This document shows positions 20,083 through 30,431 of a DNA stretch of 64,000 nt, one piece after another. The notes under the pieces were generated by a model that did not search any database, had not been told where the DNA came from, and was given only the letters and a program-made list of their open reading frames with translations. The position numbers were made by a program, and so were the translations under genes. Source of the stretch: Lactarius indigo (lineage: Eukaryota > Basidiomycota > Agaricomycetes > Russulales > Russulaceae). Location: assembly GCA_025766275.1 (NCBI GenBank), contig JAFKAC010000074.1, forward strand, positions 62,001-126,000, written 5' to 3'. Position 1 is the stretch's first letter. Each line of letters starts with the position of its first letter.

Positions 20083-23000
20083 ACCCGTCAGTCTGGGTGA
20101 GGGCATTACAATGTAATTCTGTAATTGTGACAACACGCTATCGATCTCTACGAATCCCAGTGATTGTCCGCACAAATTACCAAACGACTGAAGCAAACGC
20201 ACTGGTAGACTCCGGAGCTACCAACAACTTCATCAAGCCAGGCATGGCCGCCCAGGCAGGAGTCCCGATAAGGCCACTGGAAAGACCTCGCAAGATATGG
20301 AATATAGACAACACCGAAAATAAAGCTGGGTTAATCACTCATTACGTTAACCTAGAAGTGAAAACACGAGGACAGGTTAAGAAAATGACCTTCCTGGTCA
20401 CCGACCTTGGCAGCGAAAACATGGTACTAGGCTACCCATGGTTGAGCGCCTTCGAGCCTACTATCAGCTGGGCGACGGTGACCATGCATCCCGACATGCA
20501 ACTGGTGGTACTGGCAACCACCGAAGAACTACTCACGACGCCCGCCATTCGGGCTCTAACCACGGCCGAAAAAGACGCAATAGTCCGAGAACTAGGGGAA
20601 GACGAAACCTTCGTCCGGGCCACCACCTCGACGGAGTTGGCCATATCGGCAAAACAGCAACAAACGGCAGTCGCACTTCCGCCGGTCTACGCGGAATTCA
20701 GCACACTATTCAACGAACAGGCTTCACACCGCTTCCCTCCATCGCGACCCTGGGACCACGCGATTGACTTCAAACCATCGGCGCCGGCGGCGATCGACTG
20801 CAAAATATACCCCATGACGCAAAAGGAGGAAGGGGAATTAAAAGAATTTCTCGATGAGAAATTGAAACAGGGGTATTTGCGCCCTTCCATTTCCCCATAC
20901 GCCTCTTCTTTCTTCTTCATCAAAAAGAAGGACGGAAAACTGCGTCCAGTGCAGGACTACCGAGTCATCAACTCCCACACAATTCGCAATCAATACCTGC
21001 TACTGCTCATTCAGGATCTCATTCTCGACCTCAGTAACGCCCACATCTACACAAAACTTGACATTCGTTGGGGCTATAACAACATCTGCATTCGCGATGG
21101 TGATCAGGAGAAGGCGGCATTCAAGACCAAATTTGGCCTTTTTGAACCCACAGTCATGTTCTTCGGTCTTACCAACTCCCCCGCTACCTTCCAAGCGATG
21201 ATGAACCACATCTATCGCGATACGATCGCGAAACATGAACGCCTTGGAACAACGATACGTGTCTACATGGACGATATCGGAATCGCCACTCACTTTGACC
21301 ACGATTTACCAGCCCACATAGCTGCCGTGCGTGACGTGTTGCGCATTGCGGCGGAACACGACCTCTACTTCAAACTCAAGAAGTGCTTATTCCACCAGCT
21401 GCGGATGGATTACCTGGGGGTAATCCTTGAAAGGGGGGTGACCCGAATGGACCCTGTAAAAGTTCAAGGCATCAAAGATTGGCCGACGCCAACAAAAGTC
21501 AAAGATGTTCGATCGTTCCTCGGATTTTGCAACTTTTACAGACTTTTCATCCGAGGTTTTGCAACTCACGCGAAGCCACTCACTAAGCTGACACGCAAGG
21601 ACGAAGAATGGCGATGGACAGAAGAAGAAGATAGGGCATTCAACACTCTCAAACGCCTTGTGACCGAGGAACCAGTACTGGCACACCCAGTACTTCAAGA
21701 TCCGTTTGAGCTAGAAGTTGACGCCTCCGGATACGCGGTGGGAGCCGTACTGCTACAACGAAAGGCTGACGGAAAACGACACCCCATAGGCTACTACTCG
21801 GCCACGCTCTCAGAAGCAGAACGGAATTACGACATTTATGACTTAGAACTACTCGCAATAGTCAAGGCCCTACGACATTGGCGACCGCTGCTCGCAGGAG
21901 CCCCCCACAAAATCAAAATCTACTCGGATCACCTTAACCTGCAGTACTGGAAGTCACCGCAGAAAATCAGTAGACGGGTTGCAAGGGAAGTACTCGAACT
22001 CTCTGAATACGACTTCGAGATTCACCATATCAAAGGGAAGAACAATGGTAGAGCAGACGCCCTGTCGAGACGACCAGACTACGACCAGGGAATAGGCGAC
22101 AACAGTGAAGTCGTTGTTCTACCCCCTGAAGTATTCGTAAGGACCCTCAACGTCGCACGTACCTTCATTGCGAACCCAAACCTGCTGCAACCACGCCATC
22201 AACAAGACAACGAAGTGATCAAGATGTGGGTAGACCCCCATCGCCTTAAGAAAATAGAAGGGGAATGGTACAAGGACGGCAGATTTGTAATAACTGGGCC
22301 CGCGTCAGTATACTGTGTACTAATACATGACCACCACGACCTGCCAATACATGGCCACCCCAGAATCGCAAGGACGCAACGGATCCTAGAGCGACACTAC
22401 TGGTGGCCGCGACTACAAAAGGACGTATACGAGTACGTACAGGGCTGTGCAGAATGCCAACAGAACAAAGTAAACATGAGGCCCATACGGGCTGCATTGC
22501 ATCCTATTACGCCAGTCTTAGAAGCCACACCCTTCCAGACAGTCGCCATGGACTTCATCACCAAACTCCCGTTGTCAAGAGGGTACGACACTATACTGAC
22601 TATCACAGACCATGATTGCAGCAAAGCCTCCGTCTTCATCCCATGTCGAGAAGAAATAACGGCAGAGGAAACTGCATCCCTGTACGTCACTCATGTATTC
22701 AAACGTTTCGGATTACTGCGTAAATGCATCAGTGACTGAGACCCCCACTTCGCATCAAAATTCACCCGAGAAGTCTGCCGCATCCTGGGCATCCAACAGA
22801 ACATATCTACGGCATACCACCCACGCACAGACGGACAATCTGAACGCACCAATCAGTGGTTAGAGCAGTATCTGCGCTTCTGGGTAAATGAGCGGCAAGA
22901 TAACTGGACCACTTATCTGCCAATCGCTGAATTCGCGCACAACAATTGGCCACACGAACACACGAAGCAATCCCCATTTCAACTCCTGATGGGATACGAT

Positions 23001-24797
23001 CTGCAAGTGGATTGGATGGATAAGCCATCCCCCCTTCCTCAGGTGACAGCGCGGCTAAAACAACTAAAAGAAGCCAGAGAGAACGCTCAATGTCTCATAA
23101 AGAAGGCCCAAGAAGCATGGGTCCGTAACAGAGATACGCCCAAGTTCAAAATAGGAGACCTCGTGTGGTTGGAAGGCAAACATCTCTGGACCAATCAACC
23201 CACGGCGAAATTAGCAGCGCGACACCACGGGCCTTTTCGGGTGACGCAGGTGATGTCCCCTTACAACTATCGATTGGAACTTCCCACGCAGTGGAGCATT
23301 CACTCAGTGTTTCATATCGATTTGCTCACGCCGTACAAGCAAACCCCTCTTCACGGTGAAAATTTCACACGACCACCACCTGAACTGATTGACGGGGAGG
23401 AGGAATATGAAGTCGAGGCCATTCTAGATTCTCGGCACTTCGGCAGGGGAAGACGCCTTCAATACCTCATCAAATGGAAGGGGTATCCAGACTCGGAGAA
23501 CCAGTGGGTCAACAAGGATGATGTCTTTGCGCCAGAGGCTCTCCGTCGATATCAAGAAACACGAGCGCACGGAGAAACGGATAAAACGAGGGGTATACGA
23601 ACGGAGGAAAGTCATCCCCTCTTTCTTCGCTCTACCACTACTACATCTATGCCCACTTCTCCCCTACGACATGTCACACAAGCGGCACTCCTCGACTCCC
23701 TTGCACAAGACGCACGCGCCCTCCTGGCTGAGGACAACAACACCGAAATACCCGACACTCAGCTCACGCCATGGACACCTCTTAGACCGGCAGAGGGGCC
23801 TATCACCGCGCAAGAGTGGGCGCACGTCGTCACCCGATTCCCAGACCCCACAACCATGCCCGACGATGAATCACACATCATCCACGTCTTCCAAAACGAC
23901 GCAGGGGAGCGCAAGCCCATTGCCGCTATCCCCCCAAGTGACGACCTCATCGGCGTTCGCGGAATTTTCCCGCGCAACGAGGAGCGCACAAGCTCTGATG
24001 GAATACGAGTTGGAGGGTTGGAGGAAAGTAGCAGCAGAGTGGCAGAAGGAGCAGTTGGAGGCAGCGGCGGCGCGGCTGAGGGAGATGAGGGAGCGTTGGG
24101 AGCGATGGCGGCTGCTGAGGCTGGCCATGATGACGACGATTACTACCTGGCGAGACATCCCCTCCTTCGAACGAAATGCGACCCTACTAATCCCCGCATC
24201 ACGCCATGGCTCGTCTACACCGACGGCTCCCCCATGTTTCGAGGATGTCTGCGAATCCCCGGCGCAGCCCCAACCCGCGACTTCACTGCGGCCGAAGACC
24301 CAGCGCACGTCATTGCGCCTGAGGGGTTCCGGGCTAATCGACGACCCCATCATATTGCGTACCCCATCACCGGGCCGGACGGCGTCGAGAGGGACGCCTC
24401 CCACGTTCAACTCATTGGAGGGGCAGAGCCGATGATATTGGGAGTCATACCAGGTTCATCCCACGTTTATGGCAAACCCCTGTACGCCGAGCCGCATGTA
24501 TCGCCGGTGCTGCGCCCCATCTACCCCCACGAGGATCTGGTGATCTTTGCAGCCGACAAAATCACCGACCACGCCCTCAACCGAATCAACGACGAGACCC
24601 TCACGGCCGAGGTGACGCGCTACCACGCAGCAAGTTACAAAGTCGACCGACTTCATGCGCGGGTGAGTCAACTCCGCGCCATGATTCTCTGTGCGCAGGA
24701 CGACAAGTGCGACTGCATCTATCGCCTCGAGCGCGCCACCGCACTGGAGCGTATTGCCGACGAGCAGCGAAGTTGGCAACCACGAGACTTTCGGTGA
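20067..24797 (+). pseudogene. Pol of E2: PR-RT-RNase H-IN-chromodomain-extension, one TGA
   Basis: About 1576 codons in the -1 frame relative to gag. Domains in order: protease DSGATNNF (about 20208); RT with KKKDGKLRPVQDYR and YMDD (21263); RNase H EVDASG and YDLELLAIVKAL; integrase zinc finger HPRIARTQR...CAECQQNK; and the catalytic core MDFITKLP, ISD, TDGQSERTNQW. A chromodomain (YEVEAILDSRHFG to FAPEALRRY, about 23406-23560) probably targets integration to marked chromatin. A roughly 400-residue extension then holds HPLLR, PRITPWLV, APEGFRANR, PITGPDGVE and YGKPLYA. A TGA at 22737-22739 follows the second catalytic Asp, where the E1 frame has His. Everything else is open. Confidence 0.92.
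23671..24435 (+). CDS. Overlapping +1-frame ORF in E2 pol extension
   Basis: From ATGTCACA (23671) this frame stays open for 254 codons inside the pol extension, +1 relative to pol. The same-phase frame exists in E1 (26849-27574) and the right-edge copy (63435-63965). All three keep a helical motif of the form W-(K/R)...W..EQL..A..R......R (here GWRKVAAEWQKEQLEAA, about 24020-24090). They also keep a later SLRLRGSGLIDDPI block. In the coiled-coil segment the pol frame is low-complexity and poorly conserved while this frame is conserved, which is hard to explain as a passive shadow. Whether it is made as a separate protein or reached by frameshifting is unknown. Confidence 0.4.
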   Translation: MSHKRHSSTPLHKTHAPSWLRTTTPKYPTLSSRHGHLLDRQRGLSPRKSGRTSSPDSQTPQPCPTMNHTSSTSSKTTQGSASPLPLSPQVTTSSAFAEFSRATRSAQALMEYELEGWRKVAAEWQKEQLEAAAARLREMRERWERWRLLRLAMMTTITTWRDIPSFERNATLLIPASRHGSSTPTAPPCFEDVCESPAQPQPATSLRPKTQRTSLRLRGSGLIDDPIILRTPSPGRTASRGTPPTFNSLEGQSR

Positions 24798-24813
24798 GTC
24801 GGGGTCTCACGCT

Positions 24814-24826
24814 GAAAAGGGGGTGA
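24814..24826 (+). promoter_or_regulatory. Polypurine tract of E2
   Basis: GAAAAGGGGGTGA directly before the 3' LTR would be the plus-strand DNA primer. The same tract is at 28002-28014 (E1) and, inverted, at 63050-63062. Confidence 0.75.
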
Positions 24827-25363
24827 TGTCACGTTTCGACTTGGGACCCTTACTGTACCGGTTGCAACTACGGCGGTAAGGTAGATTAGTTGCGGACTTA
24901 CGATAGGAGATTGCGGGTACGATAGGGGATTGCGAGAAGATTGCTGACTGAGGACTACACCACTAATACTAGTAGTAGTAGTATTAGGGTTCGAGTTACT
25001 TACGCGATACGTTGGACGCTACTATACTGTGACTCATAGCAGCGCTTGAAAGCCTGCTCGATTTGTATTTAATCTGTCTTGTGAAGACCAAGATACGCCA
25101 TCTTGGTCTTCTTGAATCGTCACTTGTTTCCTCTTCTCTCTTTCTCTATCTTCTCTTCTTCCCTCTCTCTCTCTCTCTCTAAAAGTTCAGCTAGTTCATA
25201 TCCGATTCTATTGTGACCAAGTACAACCAAAGCTTGCGAGTGTACCTTCGTGTATTCACCTGAGCCAGGACACGGACCTTCGCGTCATCGTGTTGACATA
25301 TTCGCTGAGTTGTTACTACCATTGAGCGAGCTCAAGTCGAGCTAACGTCGTGACGGCGTTACA
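24827..25363 (+). repeat. 3' LTR of E2
   Basis: 537 bp, TGTCACG...GCGTTACA. It pairs with 17478-18014. Confidence 0.93.
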
Positions 25364-27984
25364 TACAACAACCGAGATGAGCACAAGACCCAACCATCAT
25401 TAAAGCATGGGTCGACGCCCACCAGTTGAAGAAGATCGAAGGAGAATGGTACAAGGACGGAAAATTGGTAATTACTGGACCTATGTCCGCGTACCGGGCC
25501 GTAATACACGACCACCACGACCTTCCTGTCCATGGGCACCCGGGTATCAGCAGGACTCAGCGGATCGTCGAACGACATTACTGGTGGCCGCGCCTACGCC
25601 GGGATGTATACGAATATGTGGTAGGATGCGCCGACTGCCAGCGGAACAAGGTCAATACGAGACCAACCCGCGCACCACTACACCCCATCACCGCAGCAAC
25701 AGACGCCCCCCCCTTTCACACCATTGCATTAGACTTCATCACCAAACTACCGACGTCCCAATCGTACGACAGCGTCCTCACTGTCACCGATCATGACTGC
25801 AGCAAGGCGTCGATATTCATCCCATGTAACGAAGAAATTACGGCGGAAGAGACCGCCATCCTGTACGTCAATCACGTGTTTAAACGATTCGGATTACCGC
25901 GTAAAATTATCAGTGATCATGATCCCCGATTTACGTCCAAATTCACCAAGGAGGTATGTCAGATCTTGGGAATCAAACAAAACATTTCAACAGCGTATCA
26001 TCCCCGGATGGACGGACAATCAGAGCGAACCAATCAATGGTTGGAACAGTATCTACGATTCTGGGCCAACGAGCGGCAAGACAACTGGGCGGCATATCTT
26101 CCCATAGCAGAATTCGCTCACAACAACTGGCCCCATGAGCACACAAAGCAATCTCCATTCATGCTACTCATGGGTTACGATCCGACAGCTGATTGGACGG
26201 ATAAGCCATCCCCTATCCCAAACGTGATTACCAGATTGACACAGTTAAAAGAAGCGAGACAACTGGCCCAGAGCCTTATCAAGAAGGCGCAAGAAGGATG
26301 GGTGAAACATCGAAACACACCCCGTTATCATGTAGGAGATCAAGTGTGGCTGGAAGGGAAGCATCTCCGGACCAACCAGCCAATGGCGAAATTAGCGGCA
26401 CGACGCCACGGGCCGTTTAAAGTAACCCAGGTGATGTCCCCCTATAACTATCGCCTCGAACTTCCCACACAGTGGAGCATCCACCCTGTGTTCCACATAG
26501 ACCTTCTCACGCCGTACAAAAGCATGACCATTCATGGCAAAAACTTCCCGCGACCACCACCAGACCTCGTGGAAGGGGAAGAGGAGTATGAGGTCGAGAC
26601 CATTCTAGACTCACGGCATTTCGGCCGCCGCAAGAAGCTTCAATATCTCATCAAATGGAAAGGATACCCAGACTCAGAGAACCAGTGGGTCGATAAGGAT
26701 GACGTATTTGCACCGGAAGCAATAGAGGCGTATCAAGTGAGCTGGACAGCCGTAAAGCTCCTTAAAAGCCAACCCCCAAACAACGATGAGGAGTATCCCC
26801 TTTACCTTCGATCCGCTCATACCTCTATGCCCACTTCTCCACTCAGACATGTCACCACAGCGATCCTCCTCGACCAAGTCGCACAAGACGCCGCCAACCT
26901 CATCGAAGATGGTGAAGAAACTGTGGTTCAACCGGTCCAGCTCACTCCGTACACACCTGCAAACATGCGAGCGGGGCATATCACCGCTCAAGAGTGGGCT
27001 AATGTCCTACAGAGGTTCCCCGACCCGACTCACCAGCCCGACAACGAGCAGCAGCATGCCGTCGCTCACATCTTCCGAGACGACAATGGCAATCAAGAAC
27101 CCGTCGCCGTCATCCCCCCAGGTGACGACCTCATCGGCACACGGGGAATTCTCCCTGCCGACCGCCCCCTCGAAGACCCAACAGGAGTTAGAAGCAGCGG
27201 AGGATTGGCGGAGGATGGTGAAGCAGTGGGCCGACGAACAGTTGCGCTTAGCGCAGAGGAGATTGAGCGAGTTGCGGCAGCGCAGGCAGCGTTCCCTAAT
27301 GACGACGCTCACGCTGACGACGAAGATTACTACCCGGTCAGACACCCCCTCCTTCGAATGCACAGCCACCCTACTAATCCCCGAATCACCCCTTGGCTCG
27401 TCCACACCGACGGAACTGCCATGTCTCGAGGACGTGTGCGACTGCCCGGCGTCGCACTTCACACCCCCATTACACACGATGACGACCCTGCGCAGGTCCT
27501 TGCGCCTGAAGGGTTCAGGGCGAATCGACAGCCCCATTACATTCATTTCCCCATCACCGGACCAGATGGCGTAGAGAGGAACGCCAGTCATGTCCAAATT
27601 GTCAGAGGTGCAAATCCATTTGTGCTGGGGCTCATCCCCGGATCCCCCCATCTTTACGGCAAACCCCTGTATGCCTTTCCGATGCTATCGGCTGCGGGAC
27701 GCGCCTTCATCGCCCACGAGGATTTGGTCATCCTCGCCTCTGACAAGATCACAGACCACACACTGAACTGCATTGGGGATGAGTCCCTGACTGCGGAGGT
27801 GACACGCTACCGCGCAGCCGTGTATGAGGAAGAGCGGCTCGCAGCCCGTATCCGTCAACTCCAGGCCATGCGGCTGTCGGCCAGGGATGACAAGAGGGAC
27901 TGCATTTATCGGCTGGAGAGGGCAAATGTATTTGAGAGGATAAGCGACGAACAATCCACATGGACGGCGCGGGACTTCCGGTGA
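25364..27984 (+). pseudogene. Pol of E1, 3' part: integrase, chromodomain, extension
   Basis: Continues E1 pol after E2. An in-frame TGA at 25378-25380 lies in a poorly conserved linker. After it the frame is open for 868 codons: integrase zinc finger (HPGISRTQR...CADCQRNK), core LDFITKLP, ISDHDPRF, MDGQSERTNQW (D, D, E present), and chromodomain YEVETILDSRHFG to FAPEAIEAY (about 26587-26745). The extension ends DEQSTWTARDFR. The integrase and extension of this older copy are better preserved than its gag. The polypurine tract at 28002 and the 3' LTR follow. Confidence 0.92.
26849..27574 (+). CDS. Overlapping +1-frame ORF in E1 pol extension
   Basis: ATGTCACC at 26849 corresponds exactly to ATGTCACA of E2 23671. 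It opens 241 codons at the same +1 offset. It holds DWRRMVKQWADEQLRLAQRR and later SLRLKGSGRIDSPITF, matching the E2 frame. No TGA has entered it although the element carries several elsewhere. Confidence 0.4.
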   Translation: MSPQRSSSTKSHKTPPTSSKMVKKLWFNRSSSLRTHLQTCERGISPLKSGLMSYRGSPTRLTSPTTSSSMPSLTSSETTMAIKNPSPSSPQVTTSSAHGEFSLPTAPSKTQQELEAAEDWRRMVKQWADEQLRLAQRRLSELRQRRQRSLMTTLTLTTKITTRSDTPSFECTATLLIPESPLGSSTPTELPCLEDVCDCPASHFTPPLHTMTTLRRSLRLKGSGRIDSPITFISPSPDQMA

Positions 27985-28014
27985 GTCTGGGGTCTCACGC
28001 TGAAAAGGGGGTGA

Positions 28015-28465
28015 TGTTACAGTTTTGGCATGAACCCTTACTGTACCGGTTGTGGCTACGGCTGTAAGGTAAATTAGTCACGGACTCGGGGTTTACGATA
28101 GGGAGTAGGCTTTAACGAATGACTCGATCCTAGTACAGGTAGTAGTAGTATTAGGATTGCGCTACTTACGCGATATGTTGGACGCTACATTACGGTGACT
28201 CATTGCAGCGCTTGAAAGCCTGCACTTTTTGTATTTAAGATAGCTGCGGAAGACCAAGATACGCCATCTTGGTCTTCTTCAATCGTCACTTCTTTGTTCT
28301 CGCATCTTCGCCTCGCCTCCTCATCCAGATACAGGAGTGCTGCTATACTAGTGTCTTCGAACATCTAGTGGAAGCCTTCGTGCCATATGCCTCAGAGCGT
28401 GATTAGCTAAGTCACCAAGTTGCCTTACCGAGTTCAAGTCGAACTAACGCTGTGACGGCATTACA
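28015..28465 (+). repeat. 3' LTR of E1
   Basis: 451 bp, TGTTACAG...GCATTACA. It pairs with 12908-13358. Confidence 0.93.
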
Positions 28466-28470
28466 CGCCC

Positions 28471-28537
28471 TGTCCGCTCGCGCAAAGACTATGCTCTAAG
28501 CCTTCGCTCGTTCCTTACTTCGGTGCAGACCGACTAT
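28471..28537 (-). repeat. Ngaro-type element, A2 repeat (second part)
   Basis: TGTCCGCTCG...CGACTAT continues the A2 repeat interrupted at 12907. It matches the A1 parts around the TIR element (34039-34062 and 35267-35305). Confidence 0.9.
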
Positions 28538-28878
28538 CTTTGCGAGTTGCTTACCTTGGCTTCCGCGGGAGCGTGCCCGTGTCGCGCCGGCTTAGAGGCG
28601 CATGGGCCAGGGGGCCGGGGTGAGCAAGAGGTCCGGCGCGGAGACACGGGTTGAGGAGAGAAACGGTCAGGTGAAAAAGAACAAATGCGTCGCATTCTAG
28701 ACTGGTAGGGGAGAAAAGGGGTATTCGGGAAATGGAGAGAAGGGAGGGGAAACAGGGAAGTGTACATGGGAACACGTGGCTATGTAATTGCGTAGTGGGC
28801 TAGTAGAGAATGGGCAGGAGCACAAAGTGCTTCTCGATCGAAAAGGCAAGTCCTTTGTGTCCGAGGCGAGGTCGCGAC
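28538..28878 (-). repeat. Ngaro-type element, B1 repeat (341 bp)
   Basis: CTTTGCGAGTTGC...GTCGCGAC lies directly next to A2 and 3' of the recombinase on the coding strand. It is the same length as B2. Confidence 0.9.
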
Positions 28879-29012
28879 ACCCGACCTGGTAGGAAAGAAC
28901 GATGACGCAGCGAGTGAGACTCGGTACCCCCAGGAATAGGAAGAGGCAAGAAATATGGCTTACCCTGCGCGTTATGCATCAACAGGTGTGGCAATGGCTG
29001 GTGCGATCGGGA

Positions 29013-30431
29013 CTATCGTACTGGGGGCATGGAATAGCGGATGAAGGCGTCGTGGACAGAGGAGGAGGCTTGAATGTAAGGGGCGATGATGACAGCGTGC
29101 TTCCGGAGGTATAGGAGGAAGGAGTCCCCGGCCCAACGACCTTTGGCCTTCATTACGTCGAAGGGCATGCCTCGTAGGAGGTATTCCAGGGTCGATCTGA
29201 TCCAGATGCCGTGGCCCTGCAGTGGTTCGAGGCCCGCGGCGTACGCGGCTTTCCCGACCCTGTCGAGGAATTTCGCTTTGGTGAGCGGGCACCTTGCGTT
29301 TTTGACACGATACGCAAAGAGGTGTGCGGTGTCTGGGGGTTGGTTGAGTTGGAGGTGAGCCTGCAGGGCTGCAGTGGGATCAGAGGGGCCTAGCTGCGTT
29401 GCCCAATAAACGTCCTTGCCTTCGCTGGGGGCGGTTTTGGTGGAGGGGACGTGAAGGACTGTGACTTTTAGCCCGTTGCGGTCCTGGTCGTACGATAGGT
29501 CGCGAGGGGTGACATGTGCGCTCGCACGGAAACTGTCGATGGTCCACACGGTGAATTCGCCAAGTCGGGTGGATGCGTAAAAGCAGGAGGTGAGGCAGGC
29601 GAAGACCGCTGCGTCCAGGGGTTCTTCTGGGTTCAGGTGCTTCCCCACTTCAACTATGAAGTCGGGGGTGTACGGCAGGCACTGTTTTTTCTGCGACGTG
29701 CTGGGAGTTAATTTGACGGCTGCCCGTAGCATGGTGTCCATCTCGTTCTTCTCCAGAGCCCAGGGTACAGAATGTAGGATGTGCCAAGCCCGGACGCCGT
29801 TCAGGTAGCTCGAGATCGTCTTCCCCGAGTAAGCCGTGGCCATGTGGGCCACGAAAGCCAAGAGTAGGGCCTGGCTCGCTGGTGCTCTGTCCGGCTCAGG
29901 TACCTGTTTCCCATCGCAGAAACAGTGCCACATCAGCAAGCCGGAGCCATACGCCGTGCACGTGTCCTCTTCCCATGCGTGCACCATGGTGTCCTTCACC
30001 CTTTCCCGTTCCATCTCGTCGAGAATGTGTGGGTCGCGGGTGTTGGAATGGATGTGGGCTGGGGTCCACATTCTCAGGCGATCCTTGGCCAGGCAGTGAG
30101 GGCGAAGAGAGGACGGAGCGGGGGTGAGTCCTGGTGAGTACAGGGCTGGGGTCTTATGTGGGCTCGTGGGGGTGGGAACGGGGAGGTGGCGCGGCCTTGT
30201 GTCGAGGGGTTTTCGCCGCTTGGCGCTCCTCAACTCAGATTCGGGGGAAACGGGGTGATCACGCGGCCAGACGAGGCGCCTGATGGTGGCATCCTTGGTC
30301 CAGTTGCCGGCATCAGACGTCGATGAGGAAAGGTCGAACGTCTTCCAGGACGACGACGCGGTCCAGTCGGAGGGCGGGGGAGGGGTAAACACCCCTGGAG
30401 GGGGCGTCCGCAGGGTTGCGGGCACTCGGGA
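29013..30431 (-). CDS. Tyrosine recombinase of Ngaro-type element
   Basis: About 470 codons in the frame that follows RNase H. Its start is unclear because the frame overlaps the RT-RNase H frame, so 30431 is a nominal border. An N-terminal basic linker is followed by a core-binding-like helical region (RVKDTMVHAWEEDTCTAYGS, TISSYLNGVRAWH). The catalytic half has CFYASTRLGEF with the first Arg, GHGIWIRST with the His/Arg box, GRWAGDS and FLLYL with the likely nucleophile Tyr. These are the R-H-R-Y positions of the tyrosine recombinase family used by DIRS-order elements to insert circular DNA without target duplication. The catalytic residues look intact. The frame ends at 29013, 135 bases before the B1 repeat. 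Confidence 0.85.
   Translation of the reverse strand, partial: SRVPATLRTPPPGVFTPPPPSDWTASSSWKTFDLSSSTSDAGNWTKDATIRRLVWPRDHPVSPESELRSAKRRKPLDTRPRHLPVPTPTSPHKTPALYSPGLTPAPSSLRPHCLAKDRLRMWTPAHIHSNTRDPHILDEMERERVKDTMVHAWEEDTCTAYGSGLLMWHCFCDGKQVPEPDRAPASQALLLAFVAHMATAYSGKTISSYLNGVRAWHILHSVPWALEKNEMDTMLRAAVKLTPSTSQKKQCLPYTPDFIVEVGKHLNPEEPLDAAVFACLTSCFYASTRLGEFTVWTIDSFRASAHVTPRDLSYDQDRNGLKVTVLHVPSTKTAPSEGKDVYWATQLGPSDPTAALQAHLQLNQPPDTAHLFAYRVKNARCPLTKAKFLDRVGKAAYAAGLEPLQGHGIWIRSTLEYLLRGMPFDVMKAKGRWAGDSFLLYLRKHAVIIAPYIQASSSVHDAFIRYSMPPVR

Larger units (their letters stand above)
17478..25363 (+). mobile_element. Ty3/gypsy chromovirus E2, full length, nested in E1
   Basis: 7886 bp with two 537-bp LTRs (17478-18014, 24827-25363) that by eye differ at 8 positions, all CpG-type transitions. 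It is flanked by TACA (17474-17477, 25364-25367). That is 4 bp rather than the usual 5, but it is supported by restoration of the E1 pol frame. Internal order: PBS, Gag, -1 slippery site, protease, RT, RNase H, integrase, chromodomain, long C-terminal extension, polypurine tract. Only two in-frame TGA codons disturb it (18532 in gag, 22737 in pol). Fewer LTR differences than E1 agree with its being the younger insertion. Confidence 0.93.
12908..28465 (+). mobile_element. Ty3/gypsy chromovirus E1, split by E2
   Basis: It has two 451-bp LTRs (12908-13358, 28015-28465) flanked by the 5-bp target duplication CGCCC (12903-12907, 28466-28470). Between them lie a PBS, gag, pol and a polypurine tract. 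E2 (17478-25363) has inserted in pol with TACA on both sides. Removing E2 plus one TACA (7890 bp, a multiple of 3) restores the pol frame across the joint. By eye the LTRs differ at 11 positions, all at CpG sites. The copy is dead: gag has two TGA stops and a frameshift, and pol has two TGA stops and a damaged protease. Confidence 0.93.

Noticed and set aside
23871..24410. Long antisense open frames in the E2 and E1 pol extension (also 27007-27651)
   Set aside because: They are antisense to two overlapping sense frames and show no motif. Base composition of the region explains them.
28534..28775. Minus-strand open frames in the B1 and B2 repeats (also 12312-12607)
   Set aside because: They sit in terminal repeats, are Pro/Ser/Phe-rich, differ between the two repeat copies, and have no family match.
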